Assembly: GCF_026262505.1 (NCBI RefSeq)
Contig: NC_067207.1
Span: 5,464,252-5,528,251 of the forward strand
Direction of reading: 5' to 3'
Source: Trichomonas vaginalis G3
Taxonomy: Eukaryota > Parabasalia > Trichomonadida > Trichomonadidae
Length of the DNA stretch: 64,000 nt
Below are positions 32,885-44,440 of this stretch, piece after piece. The notes beneath the pieces were generated by a model. The model was not told the origin of the DNA. It was given only the letters and a program-made list of their open reading frames with translations, and searched no databases. Positions within the stretch are counted from its first letter, which is position 1. Every line of letters starts with the position of its first letter. A program made the translations under genes and the position numbers.

Positions 32885-33703
32885 ATGAATTTTACAAAAC
32901 CACCGTTACCGTTCTTTGGAAATAAGAGTAAATGTAAAGATATTATATTGAGAGAACTTAAGAAACTACCGAATGGTCTAACATTTGTAGATTTGTTCGG
33001 TGGAAGTTTCTATATATCCCATTTGTGCCATACAATATTCCCAGACTCAAAGATTATATGCAATGACTTCGACAACTATATGGACCGTCTCAAACATATA
33101 CCAGACACAAACAAAATATTGAAAGAGTTAAAAGAAAAGATACCTATAGGTAAGATGGAACGTATACCATTAGATAAGAAAAATACTGTCAGAGAGGTTT
33201 TGAAAAAAGCAGAGTATATTGACTGGGATAGTATATCTTCTAGACTATTATATAGTGGTGCTATAAGAGTTCATGACATTGAAACACTTATGTCAAAAGT
33301 TTTATATCTTAACTATACAAATGTTTTCAAAGAGGACATAGAAAAATATATTGAGGGTATAGAGTTTGTAAGATGTCATTGGACAGAGTTGTATGAAAAA
33401 TATAAAGACAAGGAAAATGTTTTCTTTATAGTGGACCCGCCGTTCTATAACACATGGGATTTTCAATACCAAGTAGACTGGACTTTGAGAGACTCTTTAG
33501 AAACTTTAGACGTTTTACATAACCATCCATGCTTTTACTTTACATCCGATAAAAGTGGTTTGGAAACCGTTATGAGATGGTTAGAGGACATACATGACTA
33601 TGAGTTTATATATGACAAGATAGAATATGAGAGAGGTCCTATAAACTGGAGAAAGTGTCATAACAAAGAAATTTTATTAGTAAGTAAATGTGGTTTGAAA
33701 TAG
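32885..33703 (+). CDS. Polinton part: Dam-like N6-adenine DNA methyltransferase, 272 aa
   Basis: Looks whole. Residues 10-14 (FFGNK) and 36-41 (DLFGGS) form the S-adenosylmethionine-binding region of D12-class enzymes, and DPPFYNTW begins at residue 184, the catalytic motif of adenine methyltransferases. The length is normal for Dam-type enzymes. It is the first gene inside the left terminus. Trichomonad Polintons are known to carry such enzymes. Many GATC-centred palindromes lie elsewhere in the element, but whether GATC is its target is inference. Confidence 0.85.
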   Translation: MNFTKPPLPFFGNKSKCKDIILRELKKLPNGLTFVDLFGGSFYISHLCHTIFPDSKIICNDFDNYMDRLKHIPDTNKILKELKEKIPIGKMERIPLDKKNTVREVLKKAEYIDWDSISSRLLYSGAIRVHDIETLMSKVLYLNYTNVFKEDIEKYIEGIEFVRCHWTELYEKYKDKENVFFIVDPPFYNTWDFQYQVDWTLRDSLETLDVLHNHPCFYFTSDKSGLETVMRWLEDIHDYEFIYDKIEYERGPINWRKCHNKEILLVSKCGLK

Positions 33704-33723
33704 GACTACTTGTTTTAGGTTTT

Positions 33724-34203
33724 TTCCATTGTGTCATTTACTTATTTGACGTGGCAGAAAGATATAGAGAATATGAAGATGAACCAATGCCTGCAAATGT
33801 CCAGTATATGTACTCGTAAGAGATATTTTTATCTAATATTAAATGGACGCACAGAACTTAGCGAATGCACAGCAACCTGGACACCAAACCCAGAGAATAT
33901 TCCAAATGAAGTTAGAATACAAACTGCAATGGCAAACTATGGTCAAGTGCAACAGATGTACAAATGCAAACTGCCATGTCAAATGACGCTGCGTTAGGTT
34001 TGCCACCATGGTATGCAAATATGAGATGGAAAGAGTTTTTATACAAACCCTGAAGTGGGATATAAACAACTCTATGCAGATGACGCGAACACAGGAGTTG
34101 ACCCAGAGTATGTTTTTCTACCAGAGGAGAAATGAATGTATGAGCTCCAGTTAAAGAATGCTATGGAACTCAGAAGGAAACGTAAGAGACTAGGCGGACA
34201 TTA
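33724..34203 (+). pseudogene. Polinton part: unassigned small gene(s), broken
   Basis: Coding-like Gln/Met/Asn-rich sequence follows the methyltransferase on the same strand. No family was recognised. It looks broken. Confidence 0.4.
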
Positions 34204-34222
34204 GATTTTTACATATAGTAAA

Positions 34223-34501
34223 ATGGGTTTCTTTGGAAGAATAGGAAACTTCTTTCGAAATGTTGGAAGAGGTATATGGAATGGAATAAAATCTGTCGGA
34301 AGAGGAATTTGGAACGGAGTCAAAAATATTGGTAAAAGAGTAGGTCAGTTCGTTGGTATTATACTAAAGACCCTGAACCAGAAGAACAAGCTCCTGTTAT
34401 ACAACAGCCTGAACCTGCACCACAGTCAAGTTGGCAACCAAATCCAACACCTCAACCGTATTAAAATTATATTTTTACCGTTCGATAGTAGTTGTATATG
34501 A
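34223..34501 (+). CDS. Polinton part: small amphipathic Gly-rich protein
   Basis: The N-terminus repeats GRIGNFFRNVGRGIWNGIKS-type units, an amphipathic Gly/Trp/Lys helix of the kind found in membrane-active minor virion proteins. It resembles the start of the 37586 gene. The function is a guess, and the tail may be damaged. Confidence 0.45.
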   Translation: MGFFGRIGNFFRNVGRGIWNGIKSVGRGIWNGVKNIGKRVGQFVGIILKTLNQKNKLLLYNSLNLHHSQVGNQIQHLNRIKIIFLPFDSSCI

Positions 34502-34537
34502 AACTAAGTTCTAAGTAAAACGCGTGGTATAATGGAA

Positions 34538-35313
34538 TTATTCTCTTTCTTCCATCTGTAGTAAACCATACTTGAAAGTCTGAAATACTTCCACTCGTGG
34601 TTCATATAGCTTTGTAGGTTTTTCGTAAAAGTCATTTGCCAAGCATAAAAAAGAGTTTTGTGCACCAGAAAATGAAGCATGAACTATAATAGCATCTGAG
34701 TCGAAAACATCTTTAAATAAATATGGTTCATCTCTTGCATATCGACTGTAAATATTTGCTAAAGGAAGTTCGACTTTCTGATTTAACATTCTTTGCAAAT
34801 AATACCATGACATTGATTGTGAATTCTGTATATATTTGTTCGTCTTTCTTTGGATTGTCTTCGTAGATTTGAAATGACACTTGTGAATTTTGTTTGTCAT
34901 ATACAATTCTCACATAAAGTGTGCTCTCGGTATTTGCATATTCATCAGCATATTTTGCATAACATGAATTTATTTTATCTTCTATATTTTTTAACGCAGT
35001 CTGTAGAGAAGATGAAAGGTCAACTTGTATTAGCTCAATTTCTTCCACATTTTTCGTTTCCCTTCAGATATATATCTATATGAAACCTTACAATAAATGG
35101 AAAACTTTTATCTTCTACAGACACAAACTTTACTCTTCGAAAGCCAATAGCTTTTGTGACAGATGGGTCTCTTAACCATCTTAACGGGTAGTCAAAACGA
35201 TAGCCTTCATGCTTTACGGTCTCTGTCTCAAACTTTTGACCGACATTAGTAAAAAGTTCATCTAATGGTTTAGTTGTAGCAACTCTTGAATTTTCTTTTT
35301 CTATTGGAAGCAT
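34538..35313 (-). pseudogene. Polinton part: paralogue of the 41076 gene, broken
   Basis: Its N-terminal region matches the protein at 41076 (KPLDELFTN, YRFDYPLRWL, KAIGFRRV), so the element carries two members of this family. No known domain is recognised; a structural virion role is possible. Broken. Confidence 0.6.
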
Positions 35314-35331
35314 ATTTTATCTAGAATAAAA

Positions 35332-36606
35332 ATGTCAAATGAAACAGCGTCTATGAGAGAAATACAACACAACCGACAACTCATTATGCAAGCTCTAAAT
35401 AAGAACACAACAAACTTTTCAAACTATTCTAAGATATCTGAGTCATTGAAAGAAGGAAACTTAAAACTGACAATGAACCCAATGACAGATGAGTTTCTAT
35501 TTCAAGACAATAGGAACCATACTGTCTGTATAAATCCAACAAAAGGAACTTTAAACGAGAAACCTATAGATGAACTTCTTTTGAAAGCAGATATTGACAA
35601 CAAAGCTGACAAAGAGTATGTCATTGAAAAAGTTCAAGAAGAACATGACAGAGCAGATGCAACATATGCAACAAAAGAGGATGTTGAAAAGAAAGCTGAC
35701 AAAACATATGTTAACGATGAGTTAGCATGCGTGGCTAGTGCGTTAGTGAAGAAGGCAGATAAGGAATATGTGGATGAAAAAGACAATGAAATTAAAGAAA
35801 GGGTTGAATGGTATAATGAACGGACATCGAAGATTTTAAAAACGAAAGCTGATACAGGATGGGTTTCAGGGTGTTTAGACCTTAAAGCCGACAAAGAAAC
35901 TGTAGATATGTTGGCACAAACGGTTTCAAGTCATACAGAGGTTTAATGGAAGATGGACAACAGTTGAAAGAGCTTGAGAAAGGTGTTACAGAGTTAAGGA
36001 ATACAAAAGAGACTCGACATGGATAAAAGGATATGTAGATGCAACAAAAGAACGTATTTTCGCATGGACAGAAGGAACATACCCACAAAAATATCATAGA
36101 CATAGCATCTCTGACGTAAATGAACTTGAAGAAAAGTTATATAAAAAAGCAGACAAAACAGAGCTTCAAACATTAAAGACAGAAATACTTCAAACATTAT
36201 ATCCTATAGGCTCTATTTATACGTCAATGAACTCTACCAGACCAGAAGTAGTACTTGGTTTGGAACTTGGACTCAAATAGTCGACAGGTTTTTGTATTGT
36301 GCAAACTCTTCAAAGGAAACAGGTGGAAGTAAAACGATTTCAGGTGAAAATTTACCTGCACACAGTCACTACATAGATTTAAGTACATCTCAAGCAGGTT
36401 GGCATAAGCATAGATATTGGGATTGGTCAGGAATGACAAAAGGTAAAGGATATGATGTTAAAGACGACGTTAAGTTTGCTATAAATTGTTACTGGAGTGA
36501 CACTCAGGGAGAAGGAAACCATACACATTTCGTTTCAGGGTATACGCAAACAACGGGACAGAGTAAAGACTACATGCACTTACATGACAGTTTACGCATG
36601 GTATAG
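35332..36606 (+). pseudogene. Polinton part: phage-like tail-fibre protein, broken
   Basis: Repeated KADKEYV/ATKEDVEKKADK heptad-like units form a long trimeric-fibre type shaft. The far end has GGSKTISGENLPAHSH, characteristic of the receptor-binding tip of phage short tail fibres (tail-collar domain). A host-attachment fibre is the natural reading. Broken. Confidence 0.65.
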
Positions 36607-36611
36607 AATTG

Positions 36612-37568
36612 CTTAGTCGTCATTTTCAACTTCTTTAGCATATTCGTCAGGAGTTGTCTTATATTTGTTAGGAACTGTCTTTGAAAGTATACCACTTGAA
36701 CCTTAACAAGTTTGAAACGAGGTCTGACAATAGTAGTTTTATCTTCTGCTTGCAGTCTGTACATTTTGCCATGTTTGCCTAAAACTTCATAATATTCTCT
36801 TGTATACTTTCTTCTATTTTTACGAACACGAATGTGAGTACCTGTCGAGTTCCCATTGTTGTCATAGTCAATAGTATTTTCATATGGGTCGCGTTTAGGT
36901 ATTTCTATTTTTACTTTGTCACCTTTCTTAAGTTTGAAGCCTGGCATTCTTTCTTGTTTGTCTCTTTTGACTAAACTATTAAATATATAGTCTTTCTCTA
37001 AGTCAGGGTTGTTTTTCATTTCTTCGGGGGAGTGGTTTCCCAAACCTTTTTGTTTACGGTTATTGTAAATATTTTAAAACTTGTCTCATCTTTGCCATGG
37101 AGAAGTGTCTATATTTGTCGTCATATGAATTTCATCTACCTCACCACCTTGTGGTTGGTTTAAGTCTCTTAAGATTTTTATACAACTGTCAATGACACCA
37201 AGAGCAGAATGGTTTTGGTCGACAATGAAATATTGGTTTACATTTTTTGAACGCAGATAGTTTTTAATATCGTCTGATTTGAAAGAACTTTCACAGTCAG
37301 ATGTCAGTTTTGTTGGATGGTATTTGTCAACGATATTGTCAAAGCAGTTTTTACATCTAAAATATTTTGGACTGTAATGGTATGGCTTCACAGTATCTTG
37401 TGTTTTGACAACAAATATTAGCCAGTATGGTGGTCCATCTTCTCTATACCTCGGAATGTTTTCCAAGATATCCATAAACCAAGCATTTGGTGTTGAACTA
37501 AAGATTTTTATCATGAGTGCTTTCTTTGTCGCTTTAGAAACATAGGGGTCCTTGTTTGGATTCGTCAT
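36612..37568 (-). pseudogene. Polinton part: retrovirus-like (rve) integrase, broken
   Basis: The core has the RNase H-fold DDE arrangement typical of Polinton integrases (WFMDILE, LTSDCESSF), and the distal part is the basic beta-rich C-terminal domain with an RKNRRKYTREYYEV segment. It would catalyse insertion of the element. Broken. Confidence 0.75.
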
Positions 37569-37585
37569 TTTTTACCCTATAAGAA

Positions 37586-37987
37586 ATGGGTTTATTTGGC
37601 GCATTAGCAGGAGTTGCATCCAGATTTTTACCCGCAGTGGGAACAATAGCCAGAGGTGTATTTGGAGTTGGAAGGAAGATTTTGAGTACATTAGGTATAC
37701 TTAAAGAGAAAGCACAACCTATTATACAAACTGTACAGAAAGGTTGGGATGTAGCACGAGATGCAGCAAATCTTATTCCAAATCCTGAAACAAGAGGAAA
37801 AGTTCAAGGATGGATGGACAATGTAGGAAGAGAAGCAGGAAACTATTATAACAAAGCAAATGACTACTATAACCAAGCAGGACACTATATGGACCAAGGT
37901 GAAAGATTCTTTAACAGAGGATATAACCATGCACAACAATGGGTAAACAATAACCAACCGCAACCACCTCAAACGTGGGGAATGTAA
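37586..37987 (+). CDS. Polinton part: amphipathic minor-virion-like protein, 133 aa
   Basis: Looks whole. The hydrophobic Gly/Ala-rich amphipathic start (residues 1-40) resembles membrane-lytic proteins such as adenovirus protein VI, and the Asn/Tyr/Gln-rich tail is low in complexity. The role is inferred by analogy. Confidence 0.55.
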   Translation: MGLFGALAGVASRFLPAVGTIARGVFGVGRKILSTLGILKEKAQPIIQTVQKGWDVARDAANLIPNPETRGKVQGWMDNVGREAGNYYNKANDYYNQAGHYMDQGERFFNRGYNHAQQWVNNNQPQPPQTWGM

Positions 37988-38006
37988 AGTTTTTTACTGA
38001 GATGAA

Positions 38007-38760
38007 ATGAACAATACAGCATTGAGACAAATGGGTTTCAAGATGGATTTGTCGACTTCCAGCAGTTACACACGTGTTTGTCAATTCTTCCTATACCTCA
38101 GGAAGTTTTAGACCGACTTAAAAAACAACAACAACCAGTTGAAAACAAACCAAACTAAAATTTTTTACTGAGATGAAATGACCGAAGAAGTTGAAACGGT
38201 AGATTTGACACCACAAACAAAAAGTTCAGAACCATTGTCAAAACCTGTCAAAGAACTTACAGATGAAGAGAAAAATTCAATAATAGAAAGTGCCAGGTCT
38301 GGAAATACAAACCTAACTATAAAGTCACTTTTCATAGAAATGGAACGGCTAGTATCTCAAAAAAGAAACAGACTCTCACAAATAAAATATTGAAGTCTGA
38401 AGGAACTAAAGAGACAGCAGATGGAAAGTTTACTTCACTGACCAACAGTTCATTATAGAACATCTCATTGACTTAGAGTCGAAATATTCTAAACTTTACA
38501 ACAAACACAAAAAGTTGAAAGGAAAACAAAAACAAATGGCATATGATATTTATGAAGATGTTGACGACACAACCATACCTGCAAGTGAGGTAAAGTCAGA
38601 GGAACCGAAAAGTGACGAAAAACCGATAGAAGAAGAAAAACCAAAAACTGAAGATAAACCAAAACCAAAGTTTAGTTTCCAAACTAAACCAACTCAACCT
38701 TCATTAGCTGGTATGGGTTGGCGTCAAAGACTTATGGTAGCTGGTGGTTATGTAAAGTAA
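38007..38760 (+). pseudogene. Polinton part: small charged genes, partly broken
   Basis: Coding-like Glu/Lys/Pro-rich stretches follow one another on the plus strand. Two starts (near 38007 and 38178) share the leader TTTTTTACTGAGATGAA. No family was recognised. Confidence 0.4.
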
Positions 38761-38791
38761 AGAAAAAAAATATTTTTTTATTTTTATAAAA

Positions 38792-40940
38792 ATGCCCCCA
38801 TATAGAATGGACAGAAGGTCTGCTAGAATAAAAGCAGAGTTAGAAAGATATGGTTGGAAAGTTTCGAAGAAGTTTAAATATAGGAAGGGAAAGCCAATAA
38901 AAGTCTATGACAAACTGTCTGGTCTTCGCTACGAGATGGACTTAGAAACCGCGCGCGCCAATTATCCAAACAGACTCGAGAGGTTAGAAGAAGAACGTCT
39001 TATGGACATGCCTTTCGATGTTTCTGAGCCTCAAGTTGAAGGACACGACGGCTTTGCCAGATTCTACTGGAAACATGACGAACAATTGCATCCTTTGAGA
39101 AGGAAAAAAGGGAAGGGTGAAGACAAACATGCTCCCATGGAAAGAACAAGATATGCATATGAGAAGTATCGTGAAGTTAGAAGTCAAATTACATCTGGTC
39201 GAACCTTTACAGTAAACTTTGACGAAGGAAAGAACAAAGAAGGCTTCATGGGTGTACTTGCTGCAATTCAAGACGGAAATAAGAAAGGATACAATCTCAG
39301 ACTAACCGTAACAGATTTAGATGGTCATATTTACTATGCACATGGCAATGTCACAACAGCCGCACAACTTCTTGACGCTTTCAAGACTACAAAGAGAGAA
39401 CAAATGGTTGACTCCGACTCAGACATTTTGAATGCAATTGAAGGAATTGCAAGTGTCAAGTTCGAATGGTACCAACCTAACCCTCAAGCAGTCAGACAAC
39501 ATGCTGGATACTTCCCCTTCAGAAATAAGTCTGACATTGACTTGACAAGGTATGGAATTTACAATTCAATCGAAACAATTGTCAATGAACCTTGTAATTC
39601 TTACATGTCTCAGGAACTCTGGTCTTGTTTCAGAAGAGAAGATGAAGTATCTTGAGTCATGTGTGAAGACAAGGTACATTCTTAGAGGTCAATTGGCAAA
39701 AGTTGCACCGTTGGCAAATGTGAATATCCGAGTCAATACCGACTGAGAAAGGTTCTTCACATGACGACTATGTTGTTGACAAAGACTTACCATGGTTGAA
39801 GATTGTAATTGTCCACAACCACTTCATGTTGAACGAAAGTCTTACAACCATTGTTCGGAAAAGGCAAGTGCAACATTGTCAGAGCTGTAAACATTCTTTT
39901 CGAGAAAGGTTTGTTGGAACCGATTCCAGATGACAAGCTGACAGAAACTTTTGTACCAAAAGACGAAACAAACTTTTCACTGTTAGCAAGACCAAAAGTT
40001 GTTCCAGACAAAGTTATAGTACAAAGAAGTACAACAGTTCCACAAGGAGTTGGATTGTTCGGATACCAACCTGAACCAGAAGAACTTCCAATGAGGTTGC
40101 AAGAACTTCAAGATGCTATAAACAACTTCCATTGAGACATCCAATTGACGTCAAATTGTATTGGAGAGCATCTGAGTTAGGTCAGAAGGTTTTATATGAA
40201 ACAGGTTGCTTCGACGATGTTTATGAGATAACAGGAGAAGTTTCTCAGAAGATAAGAGACTCACTTGAATTTCCACAAACTGGACCAATTGGTTGCGACA
40301 AGTTCGACTCAAACGAAAAGATATACTATGTCGACCTTAACGCTGCATACATGAGGTTTGTCCAATATATTCCGACTGGAATTCAAACGAAGATGGTGAG
40401 TTCCTGGGAAGGAACTATACAGTTGGAAAAGTCATACAACAACTGTATGATATTAGGAAAGCTTCAAACCCCAAACTTGCAATGACACTCAAATTGCTTA
40501 TGAATTCGACATGGGGAATATTCCATTAAGAAACCTCAGAGATGAAGAATAAACATTATGAGAAGGTCGACAACTTTGTTGAAAGGTTTTCTCCTTTTGT
40601 TTTGAAGTACGAATTCACTCAAGGTCAAAGTGGCTTAGTAACCACATTAAAACCTATTGTCGAACATTGGTCCTACCCTCAGTTCGCAAAGGCAGTCCTT
40701 GACAACTACAACAAATTCTTCTCCGAAGTCAAATCCAAAGTTGTGGTTTACTATGAGAACATTGACGCACTCATGACGAACGAAGAAGGGTACAACAAAC
40801 TCATTGAAATGGGCATGGTCGGTGAGAAAATGGGCTGTTTTAAGCTAGATAAGGTATTTTCTGAAGTTCATGTAATATCGAAAAGGAAGTACTGGGGTGT
40901 TAAAGAAGATGGTGAAATAGTTAAACATTGCATGAAGTAA
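38792..40940 (+). pseudogene. Polinton part: protein-primed family B DNA polymerase, broken
   Basis: Characteristic blocks are in the expected order: a basic N-terminus, DLNAAYMRF (the family B DxxxxY block) and a C-terminal region ending with the KRKYWGV-type block. It replicates Polinton ends from a protein primer. Clearly broken in several places. Confidence 0.75.
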
Positions 40941-41075
40941 AAATTTTATTTGAAATGTACGCTGAGTTTGTTAGTGAACCTCAAGTTGAAGGAAACTTGT
41001 TTGTTAGATGAAGAGTATGAAATGGCATACCATTTTAAAACATTTTTTAAAACAGTATATTTTTACATATATTAA

Positions 41076-41936
41076 ATGTTTCAGGTTGAAAAACAAAGAA
41101 CAAAAGTAGCAGATACAAAACCGTTAGACTATATCTTTACAAACGCCGGTAGGACTATATCAGATGAAGAAATTTCATCCCGTACTTACAGGTTTGACTT
41201 TCCAATTCGTTGGCTTCAAAGTCCTTCAGATGCAAAGGCAATAGGATTTAGAAGAGTTTTGTTTTCAAAAAGAACTAACGCTTTTATGTTCGCAGTATAT
41301 TTTCATGGGCAGTATAAAGCTTCTGATGGTCTAATAGACAAATTTGACGAAATGAGAATCTTTACAATTCGTTCAGACGAAAACCTTGAGAAGACTCTAA
41401 ATGACTTTCAAACTCAAATGAACAAATATTATTGGGAATTTCAAGAAAAATACGACTCTTTACTAAATGGAACATACTATCTGAAACTAGAATATGACAA
41501 GATGAACTCCACAGTTTCATTTCAAAGGATTGAAAATAACCCTCCAAGAGATACACAGTTTTTATTTTGGGAAGTAGACAAACGTTCTTGGGCACAATTT
41601 CTTCGGTTACTAAACCAGAACGAACCATTACCACCTGACGGTCCGTTTAAATTTATACGCCCACCAACAGATTTGACAGTTTATAGAAACGTGTTTGACC
41701 CTCAAAATGTTATGTGTCATGCAAGTTTCAGTTCAAGCAACAACAGTTTTCTTTGTATCGGTAAGGACTTTTATGACTTTGCTTCTAAATTCTACGAACC
41801 ACCTAGTAACAGTTTCTCTGACTTTCAAGTTTGGTTCACAACAAATGGTGTGCAGCATATAATACCATTGTACTATGACTTTTATCTCGAATTGTCTTTC
41901 ATATATAACTACGGAAAAGTGCTGAAAAAGTATTGA
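41076..41936 (+). CDS. Polinton part: unassigned family protein, 286 aa
   Basis: Looks whole. Its paralogue is at 34538-35313. A KPLDYIFTNAG start, a YRFDFPIRWLQ block and a beta-rich body are seen without a known domain. It may be a virion protein. An A+T-rich leader, TTTTTACATATATTAA, precedes the ATG. Confidence 0.65.
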   Translation: MFQVEKQRTKVADTKPLDYIFTNAGRTISDEEISSRTYRFDFPIRWLQSPSDAKAIGFRRVLFSKRTNAFMFAVYFHGQYKASDGLIDKFDEMRIFTIRSDENLEKTLNDFQTQMNKYYWEFQEKYDSLLNGTYYLKLEYDKMNSTVSFQRIENNPPRDTQFLFWEVDKRSWAQFLRLLNQNEPLPPDGPFKFIRPPTDLTVYRNVFDPQNVMCHASFSSSNNSFLCIGKDFYDFASKFYEPPSNSFSDFQVWFTTNGVQHIIPLYYDFYLELSFIYNYGKVLKKY

Positions 41937-41949
41937 AAAATAATGTTTA

Positions 41950-42110
41950 TGTTAGCATGTTAGATCTAACACGTTTTCTAACCACTTTTCTAACATGGTC
42001 TAAAACTCTTGAATTTTCATGAATTTTACACCAAAAATAATGTTTATGTTAGAATGTTAGATCTAACACCTTTTCTAACACGTTTTCTAACATGGTCTAA
42101 AACTCTTGAA
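41950..42110. repeat. TTAGATCTAA iteron pair
   Basis: Two copies of the palindrome (41960, 42058), each in a 98-bp unit with TGTTAGA half-sites on both sides. It lies directly upstream of the KilA-N gene's promoter cassette. Confidence 0.8.
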
Positions 42111-42129
42111 AATCATGAAATTTCCGAAA

Positions 42130-42180
42130 TAAAAAAATAAAGTTAGTTTTATTTTATTTATTTTTATTGTAAGAACAGAA
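42130..42180 (+). promoter_or_regulatory. Shared Polinton promoter cassette 1
   Basis: AATAAAGTTAGTTTT, a T/A-rich stretch and TTGTAAGAACAG end right at the ATG. Related cassettes precede the 43127, 44704 and 45406 genes. Confidence 0.6.
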
Positions 42181-42843
42181 ATGTCAGTCGAAGCAAAAAC
42201 GTTCACGAACAAATCTAATGGCGAAACATTCACAAAAGGCACTTACAACGGTATTGAAGTCTTACGTAGAGACAAGGATGGTTATATAAATGCAACAAAG
42301 ATGTGTCAGCAGTTTAGGAAAGACTTTAGAAGGTTGTTGGAAAATAAGTCCTGGGAAGAGTATTTTAAGGCATTTTGTGAAGAATATACCAACCCGCGGA
42401 AAACGGCGGGTTGCTTTTTATACAAAATTCATGCAGGAATTCCGGATGAAATCAAACAGGTTAGAGGAATGTATGTAGACCCAAGACTCGTAAACTATAT
42501 TGCAATGTGGGCTTCTCCAAAATATTGTATAGCAGTTGGAAAAATTATGGACTCCATAGACAAGAAAGTTCATGAGAAGTTAGATGAAGAAGAACTTGAA
42601 GATACAGTAGAGAATGCAAAACCTTTGTTTGAAGAAGAAGTTAGAAAAATGCATGAAAAACAAATAGAACATGAACGTGAGATATGTTCTGGTTATAGAG
42701 ATTCTCCATACGAACTAGACCAATGGGAACAAGAAGATTTAAAGAGAGAATTTAGAGAATATGAACTCGCTAAGATAACATTAGAAGCTGCAGAAAAGAA
42801 GTTAAAAGTTTGGGGTCGTTTTGTACAAAAATATTGTGAGTAA
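42181..42843 (+). CDS. Polinton part: KilA-N domain protein, 220 aa
   Basis: Looks whole. GYINATKMCQQF and PRLVNYIAMWASPKYC are hallmark blocks of the KilA-N DNA-binding domain of large DNA viruses and phages (residues about 20-140). A charged coiled-coil tail follows. It is probably a DNA-binding regulator. Confidence 0.85.
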   Translation: MSVEAKTFTNKSNGETFTKGTYNGIEVLRRDKDGYINATKMCQQFRKDFRRLLENKSWEEYFKAFCEEYTNPRKTAGCFLYKIHAGIPDEIKQVRGMYVDPRLVNYIAMWASPKYCIAVGKIMDSIDKKVHEKLDEEELEDTVENAKPLFEEEVRKMHEKQIEHEREICSGYRDSPYELDQWEQEDLKREFREYELAKITLEAAEKKLKVWGRFVQKYCE

Positions 42844-42879
42844 CTGAACCATTTTTTTTTCGACAAAAATATATTTTAG

Positions 42880-43030
42880 GGTAGATGGTTAGATCTAACA
42901 TGTTTTCTAACACGTTTTCTAACATGGTCTAAAACTCTTGAATTTTGTTGCTGAATTCAATAAAAATATATTTTATGTTAGAATGTTAGATCTAACATGT
43001 TTTCTAACACGTTTTCTAACATCGTAGAAA
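42880..43030. repeat. TTAGATCTAA iteron pair
   Basis: Palindromes at 42889 and 42986 with flanking TGTTAGA half-sites, in the gap between two genes. Confidence 0.8.
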
Positions 43031-43069
43031 ACTCTCGAAATTCATGAGTTTTGACACTTTCATAAAAAA

Positions 43070-43126
43070 CATAAAAAATAAAGTTAGTTTTTTTAAAAAA
43101 ATATTTTTTATTTTTATTGTAAGAAC
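43070..43126 (+). promoter_or_regulatory. Shared Polinton promoter cassette 2
   Basis: AATAAAGTTAGTTTT followed by T/A and TTGTAAGAAC up to the ATG. Confidence 0.6.
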
Positions 43127-44041
43127 ATGTTAGCAACAACAGCACCAAACTCGTTAGTCATGAACCCAACTTCAATGTTAGTAGAGATGAAAAGCTTCAT
43201 TCCTTCTTCATATACTTTCGAAACAACAATCCAGAAGATAAAGCAAGAACTTCTCCAAGGAGATTTAGACTGTAGTGCGAAAGATGAAACAAATGAACAG
43301 TATCTTTATGAAATGCAGGATATTATTGACCATCTACCTAAACTTCCTGAAATACAACAACAAAAGCTTACTATTCCTGAATTCGATGAAATAGAAGTCA
43401 AAGCAACTGACTCGGTAGAAATAAAGAAGTTCATACGAAAGGTAAACTATGAGTTTCTTGGATTTCATTGCAACCACAAAGTCATGGACAAAGACTGCGA
43501 TATGGTATATAAAAATGTTTCTGACATATATAAATCTGAAGAATTTAAGACCTACGACAACTTTGTTTCGTTGGTTGCAAAATGTGTATGGCAGATAAGA
43601 GATAAAGATAGAAGAGGTAAAGTATGGAACGAACAAATAAAACCAGCAACTTTTGAGTTAAAGAAAACCATTGACGCCTTAGTTGTACTTGCAGGTCAAA
43701 TTTCAATGTACAATGCTAAAATGAACCCACAATGTTCTAAATGTAAAGCAGCAATGAGGAAATATAACTACTCCGTCAAAGAGATAGAACGTATGCGAAA
43801 CGACTATGCAGATTTAAAGAAAGAAGCAGAGAAACCAGCAGAAGATAAAATGGACATGTTGACATTTCTGAACAAAAACTATCCAACAGCTGACGATTTC
43901 CTTCTATCTGACGTCAAGAAGAAATATAAAGAAACCTTCGGCATAGTTAAAACATTCGATGTACTGACAGAAGAAATAGAAGCTACGAAATTGTTTAGAG
44001 TCATGAACCATCGCAACATATACCATGTAAAACGCTTGTAA
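43127..44041 (+). CDS. Polinton part: unassigned helical protein, 304 aa
   Basis: Looks whole. Mostly helical, with two Cys-x2-Cys-type pairs near residue 205 (CSKCKAAM) and a coiled-coil stretch after it. No family was recognised. It lies between the KilA-N and T5orf172 genes and shares their promoter type, so a regulatory role is possible. Confidence 0.6.
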   Translation: MLATTAPNSLVMNPTSMLVEMKSFIPSSYTFETTIQKIKQELLQGDLDCSAKDETNEQYLYEMQDIIDHLPKLPEIQQQKLTIPEFDEIEVKATDSVEIKKFIRKVNYEFLGFHCNHKVMDKDCDMVYKNVSDIYKSEEFKTYDNFVSLVAKCVWQIRDKDRRGKVWNEQIKPATFELKKTIDALVVLAGQISMYNAKMNPQCSKCKAAMRKYNYSVKEIERMRNDYADLKKEAEKPAEDKMDMLTFLNKNYPTADDFLLSDVKKKYKETFGIVKTFDVLTEEIEATKLFRVMNHRNIYHVKRL

Positions 44042-44044
44042 ATA

Positions 44045-44440
44045 GTTATGTTAGAAAACATGTTAGAAAACATGTTAGATCTAACATTCTAACATAAACA
44101 TTATTTTTACTGAATTCCGTATGAAATTTCATGAGTTTTGTGTGTTTTAGACCATGTTAGAAAACGTGTTAGAAAACATGTTAGATCTAACATTCTAACA
44201 TAAACATTATTTTTACTGAATTCCGTATGAAATTTCATGAGTTTTGTGTGTTTTAGACCATGTTAGAAAACGTGTTAGAAAACATGTTAGATCTAACATT
44301 CTAACATAAACATTATTTTTACTGAATTCCGTATGAAATTTCATGAGTTTTGTGTGTTTTAGACCATGTTAGAAAACGTGTTAGAAAACATGTTAGATCT
44401 AACATTCTAACATAAACATTATTTTTACTGAATTCCGTAT
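44045..44440. repeat. 106-bp tandem repeat with TTAGATCTAA iterons
   Basis: Palindromes at 44075, 44181, 44287 and 44393, spaced exactly 106 bp. Each unit reads TGTTAGAAAACG, TGTTAGAAAACA, TGTTAGA then TCTAACA, TTCTAACA. Units are nearly identical. Confidence 0.9.

Noticed and set aside
36292-36606. Fibre tip as a separate host gene
   Set aside because: It lies inside the Polinton, directly after the fibre shaft on the same strand, and belongs to that part.
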